From positions 1 through 25,265 of the forward strand of contig JAYMTA010000682.1 in assembly GCA_036897625.1 (NCBI GenBank): a DNA stretch of 25,265 bases. The letters run 5' to 3'. Origin of the DNA: Pelargonium cotyledonis (taxonomy: Eukaryota; Streptophyta; Magnoliopsida; Geraniales; Geraniaceae). Positions 19,491-25,265 of the stretch are shown piece by piece (position 1 is the stretch's first letter; each line of letters begins with the position of its first letter). The position numbers and the translations under genes are program-made. The notes beneath the pieces are model-generated. The model saw only the letters and a program-made list of their open reading frames with translations. It did not search any database and had not been told where the DNA came from.

Positions 19491-20814
19491 TTATATACTA
19501 ACTTTGTTGAGTTAAAGTATATTTTTTAATCCACAAATCAAACTATTATTAGATAAGATCAAGATCCAACAAGTTTCCGCCAGGGCTAACAAGTCAATTC
19601 ACGTCAAGATGTTCGACATATTCTACGAGAACCTAGTTCACGTATGGACTATCCGATTCACAAAACAATTAACAAAAGAGAACTCTATTCTACCAAAATA
19701 ATCAAATAAGTCTCAGTGTCACACTCACACATATATGAGAAAATCAAACCAAAGGCACTAAGATCACCTCCACTCCAACTTTGATTACTGAGCCTCATAT
19801 TCAAATATAACATCCAACTACCCCCTCTCATTCACCCATTGGACAGCTTCGCGAATTGTCATAGTCTTCACCTCTCTAGCTAGGAAAGAACCGGCCCAGG
19901 ACATCCAGCCTCCTCCACAACAACAATTAGAGAAATTGCGTACTATCCAACATGCATCGATTCTACAAAAATTACTGCATCCGTATTGATTTTTAGCAAT
20001 TCTCGAGTTGGGTCATCACAAAGATTAAGGGCTTTTCCAGTTCTCTGATCGAAAATTGTTTTCTCCAAGCATAGCGGACATCATAGACCACTTGGTTTTG
20101 GGAGGGCCTTGTGCGATCGCCCACTTCGCACTCCCTAAGAGTCGGAAGTGAGCATGCCACCTCCATCATCATTATCTGCTTGTATCACTGCCTCCGTCGT
20201 ATATTCAAGCCTAACAATCGGAGTCCACGGGCACAACCCTCTCCACCAAAGTCGGAACTCGTCAGACACCACAACTCAAACAAAGGGGTTCAGACCTCAA
20301 CCATCATATCCCGACGAACACGTGAGTTTTAGAGGAGCTCCGCCGCCATAGATTTCAAAATGTGGTAAGAACAGTGATATATCATCACAATTATGTTAAC
20401 CTTTCCTATTCCGTCAATCAATTTTAACATATTATTCCACTATTTGTCATCACATAACAAGCATCTGACCCTCTTGTCATTAAAATCTCATTTTCAACCT
20501 TAAATTTTATCTATTTAACTATGGAGTATAAGAGTATTGCATACAAGTGTTTGTAGGCTATACTTGAAGTGGTATTTGTAATTACTTGTAATTGCCTAAC
20601 CCAGGCTAGCATATGCACCACAACGAACTAGCTCAATGCTATTATTTTTCAACTTAAATATGACAATCTGTTAACCAATTTTCAAGAAACTGTTAAATAT
20701 AACATATAATATCATAATTGTGTAGCATAAGAAACATTCAGATGAGATCAATACATATATTATAAACTTGAGCAGAATAGGATGCAGCAACATTTCCATC
20801 AGTCTCATGTTAAA
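19491..20814. other. Spacer between the second TIR element and the pyrophosphatase gene
   Basis: Apart from the decayed RNase H fragment, I see no gene. Open frames near 20111-20351 have no family resemblance. The 3' UTR of the pyrophosphatase gene must occupy the right part. Confidence 0.5.
19818..19994 (-). pseudogene. Decayed RNase H fragment of a LINE-type element
   Basis: On the minus strand, KINTDA (the first catalytic Asp region) is followed, after a frameshift, by CWIVRNFSN, then GGGW, then TMTIREAVQWVNERG and a stop at 19820-19818. The order and spacing match the RNase H domain seen at the left edge of the window (GWVCRNEEG, GGG, SIREALSWLK). Only the first half of the domain is left. 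Confidence 0.6.
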
Positions 20815-23800
20815 TCATCGCCTCAAGCTTTCAACAATGTACGAAGCATACAGATCCCTGCATAATCAACATTTACCCATGAGCGATACATTGAATGCTA
20901 TGTTGATAAACCAAAGAACACTTAAATTCTAGATTTCTAGTAATACTCACATGGAGTACTGGATGGCATCAATAGCAGCCTCCGCTGGCAGAAAGTCTTC
21001 CACGTCAACTTTCTTGTTCTCATTCTTTTTATCTGTTATTCGGGAAAATTAGTTAAGGATGCAATAGACAGCCAACTTTACATGGCTAGGTACAACTGTT
21101 CTTTGATGAAAGGTGAATCCGATGCTTGGAATCACGCAAGTGGTTGTGGTTCTTACATAATGATTTAATGGGAGTCTAAACTGTTTGTGTTACCACTAGT
21201 GCAAATACTAGAGTGCACATGTACAAATATGCTAGTGGAATGAATGCAAGAAAGCACAAGTACTAAATGCATACAGGTGGATACAGTCCTCAAAGAAGCG
21301 CCGGATCTCAGCAAGGCGATGTGGAGGAATCTCCTTGATGTCCTTGTAATGGCGAAACTCAGGATCATCAGCACATACAGCTATAATTTTATCATCTTTT
21401 TCACCCTGTAAAAGACTCTTGTTATATGTTTGTTTTGAAAGTTCAAAGATGGCATGCAAGTAGAATAAGAATAAAGGGAAAAAATCTCTCGTGATTTGCA
21501 TTGCAAACTGGCCTAATTGTTTCTGTTAACAACATCAAGAGAACAATGAATCTCTTAACCTTGAATGAAAGGAATTTCCAAGGATTTGGAGTGAAAAATG
21601 TTTATATAGATACTATTTACTAACTACATGATTCTGAGCAAATGTACAAAACATTTACCGTCCAAAGAAAACTCAAAACACATTGCAACTATATTGATCT
21701 TTCCTTGGTCCCCATGTCAGAACCATAGGTAATATAACACCAAGGGATGACAATAGATAAGAGCCGGCATTGTGTACCAACTTGACCTTTACTTGGTCCA
21801 TGGTTCAGATAATAAGGCAACACAAGGGATTGTAATAAGATACTCCCAGCATTAATCCTCAAAATCTAATGCAAAATGAGGAACTATGACGATGAACATC
21901 CTTGGAAAAACATGATTGATTCAGCTATTGCCTTATTCAAACGGATAATAAGTGTCATGCATACAATGCATAAAGTAAGAGTAGCTTTTTTACCTGATCA
22001 ATCATAGGCATTAATCCAATAGCACGAGCGCGGAGGAAAGAACCAGGTAGCACAGGCTCCTACACAAAAATATCTTCCTTTAATCTTTTGAAATAGATGA
22101 TCCAACAAAAACTTGTTGAACAGGTCATCCACAGAAAGGACCTACCTGCATCAGGACCAGGACATCCATGGGATCGCTGTCTTCACAAAGGGTTCGTGGG
22201 ATGAAACCATAGTTGTGGGGGTAAACAACTGATGAGTAAAGAACACGATCAACCTGTTTTCAGAAAATACATGCATTGAGCAAACGATATATTTCACATG
22301 TAGATCAAGTGCTCTATCATATAATGGTACCATCATACGTAACTCATGTCAAAGACTGCATTTTGTGTAAGCTTTAATTTGGGGAAAAAGACTTAACTAA
22401 CTACTTATGAAAAGGTTGAAATGCAAATGGGAATATTAATATAAACATAAATCTAACCATAAACATAATTATTGGAAACTCAAGGTTGGTAAAAACAGTG
22501 AATATTAGGATTCCTGGAAGGCATATATTTTTATATGGCAATAATTCAAAAGAGTTCTGATACTCCAACTGTGACTTTTTTAAGTTTAGAAAATCCAAGT
22601 TCCTTTCGTAATCCCACTTGCTGGAATGATAAATTTCCAGATTTCATTGAACTTGATTTGAGTTAAAGACACCATTAACTGATTTGGTCATCGGAATATA
22701 GCTTTGGACCAATATAGATTTAATTTAACATTTGGTTACTTATTGAATTATCTTATAAGGGTTAAAAAGAAAATGACAAAAAGGAAGGGTTAGAACCACA
22801 CCTTTATAAGGCCAGTTGTCTTGTCGAGCTCATACTTGACCTTGCTCCCTTTGCCAATTTCAACCACCTACAACAGAAATTCATATTATGAGCTGCACGT
22901 TCTTCTGACTTGTGACAGCCACTGAAAGCTGCTATGAACATTAATCAGGCCAAATGCCTAAGTTAACACTTTTTTTTTCAAGTATTTTCTAACTATAAAT
23001 AAAGAGCAAGAAAAATGAAGAAACTTACACAGTTGAAAACAGATGGAGCACCTGGACCTGCAAAGGAATAAAAAGCATTGAGCATTAACAACTGTACATG
23101 TACAATAACAAAATCAGTGAGTGCTAGTAAAGAGAAGACCATGTGGATCGCCTAATGAAGTTCATAATTGACCACTTAAGCAATTGAATTCTAAATTTAC
23201 ATAATCATTTCCTCATCCTAAGGTAGAGCTTAACAATACAATGGTGAAGTATAAATAGCTTTCATAAAGTGTGAACGATGGAGGTATAGGTAGTCTTGAG
23301 ACCATCAAGTAAAGAGTGTTGTGAAACAATCAATCCAAAACAAAAGTTAATACCTCTTGATGTACAGTGCGTTCTACATTAGGCTAGACAAGCTATTTTG
23401 TAAAACCCAATACTTCTTGATACTGGACTTTTCCCTTTAGCTCAAAGAACTTTTCCGTGTAAATTTAGTGTCCTGAATTTTAAAATATTGGTAGGATTTA
23501 CAGTTTTGCTGGTGGATTGATAATTTGACATTTGGTACATTATTGTCTTGGGGATGTTTCTTATCTACAAAGTTAACATTCTTGCATTTTTTTTGGTTAC
23601 GTAGAGAAACAAGTCATATGTGTTTTGCCATAGTGTTGTTAATATTATTTTCTCACTGCTTAGCAATAAGCAGAAGTAAAATACGAAGCACAAGGAAACC
23701 ATACCAATTTCAAGGTCATGCCAGGGATGGGCAGCAGTGGATCTCCGAGACATTGACGAAAGAATCCTTTCATTGAGGACAACATGAGGGAATGCAGAAT

Positions 23801-23834
23801 TCTTTCCACTCCCTTCTGCGCCATTATTAGCCAT
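20815..23834 (-). CDS. PPA: Soluble inorganic pyrophosphatase, eight coding exons
   Basis: Exons on the minus strand are 23834-23705, 23057-23029, 22867-22802, 22253-22146, 22059-21994, 21405-21285, 21032-20951 and 20857-20815, giving 214 aa, usual for plant cytosolic family I enzymes. It hydrolyses pyrophosphate to two phosphates with Mg2+, pulling biosynthetic reactions forward. Seen here are [13 protein letters not shown] (54-66) with the active-site Glu and Lys residues, the signature DSDPMDV (100-106) with its three metal-binding Asp, and AVCADDPE with a further Asp pair. The Met-Ala-Asn-Asn start lies 7 nt after a good acceptor (AG at 23843-23842), so an intron in the 5' leader is likely. 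The C-terminus is subtle. Reading on past exon 7 gives an immediate stop (TGA at 20949-20947), but GTGAGT there is a donor; splicing adds [13 protein letters not shown], matching the family ending. Confidence 0.94.
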
Positions 23835-24203
23835 ATTCACCCTGCACAATACCTTCAAGGATAGCATGTTGTCTCATAATCATTATACCACTTTAGATAA
23901 GGTCATATTAACTAGCACTGATAGTTACAATTGGATCACACCCCAATCACCGCAGAGAACTAGGAAGCATCTAAAATCGCAGAGAAACCATCACTATCAA
24001 AAGAAAGCGGAGACCAAACATAGATCATGCAACACAAGTAACAACTTTAAGTGAAGTCATACATATCTCAAATTATTAAAAAAGAAAGAAAGTATATTTA
24101 AAATCAGATATCTGAAATCAAAATATCACAAACCAATATATGTATGAGCAGACCCAAAAATCAACATAACACTACAAGGCAAGATATCCCAAATTCAAAA
24201 AAA

Positions 24204-24224
24204 AATAATAATAATAATAATAAT
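24204..24224. repeat. AAT microsatellite
   Basis: Seven AAT units follow a short poly(A), in the presumed leader intron of the pyrophosphatase gene. Confidence 0.85.
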
Positions 24225-24542
24225 CTGAAAGCAGAGATGACCAGAGAACTGCCATAGTCAAACTAAACAAAACCAAAATTTAAAATTACAGTCAATACTG
24301 GGTTTGTGAAAATGGGTATTCATCAAAATTACCAATCTAACACTCCAAACCACATTAATATTCCTTAAAACACTAAAACAAAAGTATCTAGAAATCTGAT
24401 TACTAAACTCAACAACTACAGTGAGTACTGGATTTCCGCAAACCAGTTTTCATCAAAATAGCTCCACAGATCCAAAACACATCAGATAGCACAGACTATG
24501 CCAGGAATAAGAAGAAGAAAAATAAAAACTGATGAAACCATA

Positions 24543-24571
24543 GAAAGAAGAAGAAGAAGAAGTAGAAGAAG
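24543..24571. repeat. GAA/CTT microsatellite in the presumed pyrophosphatase leader
   Basis: GAA units interrupted by one GTA read as CTT repeats on the minus strand. CTT-rich leaders are common in plant mRNAs. Confidence 0.75.
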
Positions 24572-25030
24572 ATGAACTGACAATTTGCAGAGCACACCAA
24601 TTTATCGGTTACTTGTCTGTTCTGTAAGTACAATAGCGAAGAGAATGCTGGGCTTCAACTTATTTATCTGATGGAAGAAGAAGATGCTGGTGCTGGTGCT
24701 GTCACGTCCTGGTGCTGTGTGAATCGCTCCACCGGTCGGTCTCACGTAAATTCTGTTCGTTGGATGGGATACAAATTCATCCAACGGTGAACATGACAAC
24801 ACGTATTCGAACAAGATTCGCTCTTGAAATTAGGAACCTTGTAGCAGCAAACAGCAGCGGTGATCTAGTCACGGTCCTGAAGGTGAAGGACAAATCAGCG
24901 GTGTACACGTACACGATGCGGTCAGCTTTAGCATACACTCTTAATTAATCAATTAATTAAATTTAATTAAGTATATTAAGAATCAGTATATGTGTTCAGC
25001 CTCTTTTTTGAGTTAAGCCATCATGGTTTC

Positions 25031-25102
25031 TAGGGTTTTAGGTTTTCTTGTGTGTCTAGGGTTTTCTAGTTTGTTGGTGGGTTGGGCCGGAGATCATATA
25101 AG
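25031..25102 (+). promoter_or_regulatory. Possible promoter: two telo-boxes, a site II motif and a TATA-like box
   Basis: TAGGGTTT occurs at 25031-25038 and 25057-25064, TGGGCC at 25083-25088, and TATAAG at 25097-25102. Telo-box plus site II is a known combination in promoters of plant growth and ribosomal or mitochondrial genes. The spacing to the ATG at 25191 is plausible. A retroelement 5' end cannot be excluded. Confidence 0.4.
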
Positions 25103-25190
25103 GACGGTGGGGGTGGAATGGTCGGCCATATCTGCGGTTGTTTATTTCGATTTCGTTTTTTGGTCGTCTGCTTTTGTTACTGTTCGATCC

Positions 25191-25265
25191 ATGACTTTGA
25201 GGGACACTGTGATTGCTATGGAGGTGGCGAATGGAGAGGGAGGCGAGGCGGGGCAGCGCGGTGGT
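25191..25265 (+). CDS. Possible start of an unidentified gene, cut by the window edge
   Basis: ATG at 25191 opens 25 codons to the window end without a stop, beginning MTLRDTVIAMEVANGEGG; a second in-frame Met lies at codon 10. The sequence turns G-rich and Gly/Glu-rich. No family is recognisable from this fragment. It could be a gene served by the promoter-like motifs upstream, or the first frame of a LINE. Confidence 0.3.
   Translation, partial: MTLRDTVIAMEVANGEGGEAGQRGG

Larger units (their letters stand above)
23835..25030. other. 5' leader, probable leader intron and promoter of the pyrophosphatase gene, then spacer
   Basis: On the minus strand, ATAAATA (24667-24661) may be a TATA box; CTT repeats (24571-24543) would then fall in the leader, and a leader intron would end at 23842. 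I could not settle its donor. To the right are a 9-bp inverted repeat (CGTTGGATG at 24758, CATCCAACG at 24778) and an AT palindrome cluster near 24941-24970. An open frame at 24712-24948 matches nothing I know. Confidence 0.45.

Noticed and set aside
20111..20351. Two overlapping plus-strand frames
   Set aside because: Low-complexity composition, no family match, no promoter or splice context; possibly opposite to older LINE sequence.
5972..23834. Functional gene cluster or operon of the three minus-strand genes
   Set aside because: Plant genes for uncoating, complex I and pyrophosphate removal share no pathway. Each has its own leader and poly(A) context, so co-orientation alone is not evidence.
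24712..24948. 78-aa frame right of the pyrophosphatase promoter
   Set aside because: It has no recognisable domain and overlaps the inverted repeat and probable promoter region.
1..25265. CRISPR arrays, bacterial operons, tRNA or rRNA genes
   Set aside because: Repeats seen are tandem minisatellites, TIRs and microsatellites, not spaced direct repeats. No cloverleaf or rRNA sequence was recognised by eye; a tRNA scan was not run.

Overview
This is a nuclear window from a flowering plant, most likely a eudicot. The genes are split by GT-AG introns, non-coding DNA is AT-rich, and the proteins are plant-type. The proteins were read by joining exons at splice sites that keep phase. Every exon chain closes in frame, and the protein families match along their whole length. 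No species-level assignment is possible from sequence alone.

Layout, left to right. (1) 1-479 is the 3' end of a LINE-type retrotransposon: a frameshifted RNase H domain with a poly(A) tail. (2) 1019-2489 is a non-autonomous, Mutator-like DNA transposon with 199-bp terminal inverted repeats and a GC-rich, gene-like interior. (3) 3617-5198 (+) is a five-exon dihydroflavonol 4-reductase (DFR)-type gene. Its catalytic Ser-Tyr-Lys is intact, but Val sits at the B-ring substrate position that is usually Asn or Asp. (4) 5972-12579 (-) is an eight-exon auxilin-like J-domain gene (AUL1 type, 1535 aa) whose coding sequence contains a 39-bp (13-residue) charged tandem repeat. (5) 13724-18220 (-) is a five-exon gamma carbonic anhydrase, a mitochondrial complex I subunit, with all three zinc-binding histidines. 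Its 2.2-kb second intron holds a diverged direct duplication and a possible hAT-type MITE. (6) 18481-18546 is an inverted pair of G-boxes upstream of that gene, followed at 18661-19490 by a second transposon with inverted repeats, a near-perfect 10-bp target duplication and a G-run-rich interior. (7) 19818-19994 (-) is a decayed RNase H fragment. (8) 20815-23834 (-) is an eight-exon soluble inorganic pyrophosphatase with a 43-nt last coding exon. (9) 25031-25265 (+) has promoter-like motifs and an open frame that runs off the window.

The genes do not form a pathway or cluster. Three are housekeeping genes on the minus strand: clathrin uncoating, complex I assembly, and pyrophosphate removal. 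The plus-strand reductase belongs to flavonoid metabolism. I see no sign of an undescribed multi-gene system. The points most worth following are the non-Asn/non-Asp DFR, the two long-TIR transposons (one next to the gamma-CA promoter region), and the in-frame minisatellite in the auxilin-like gene.
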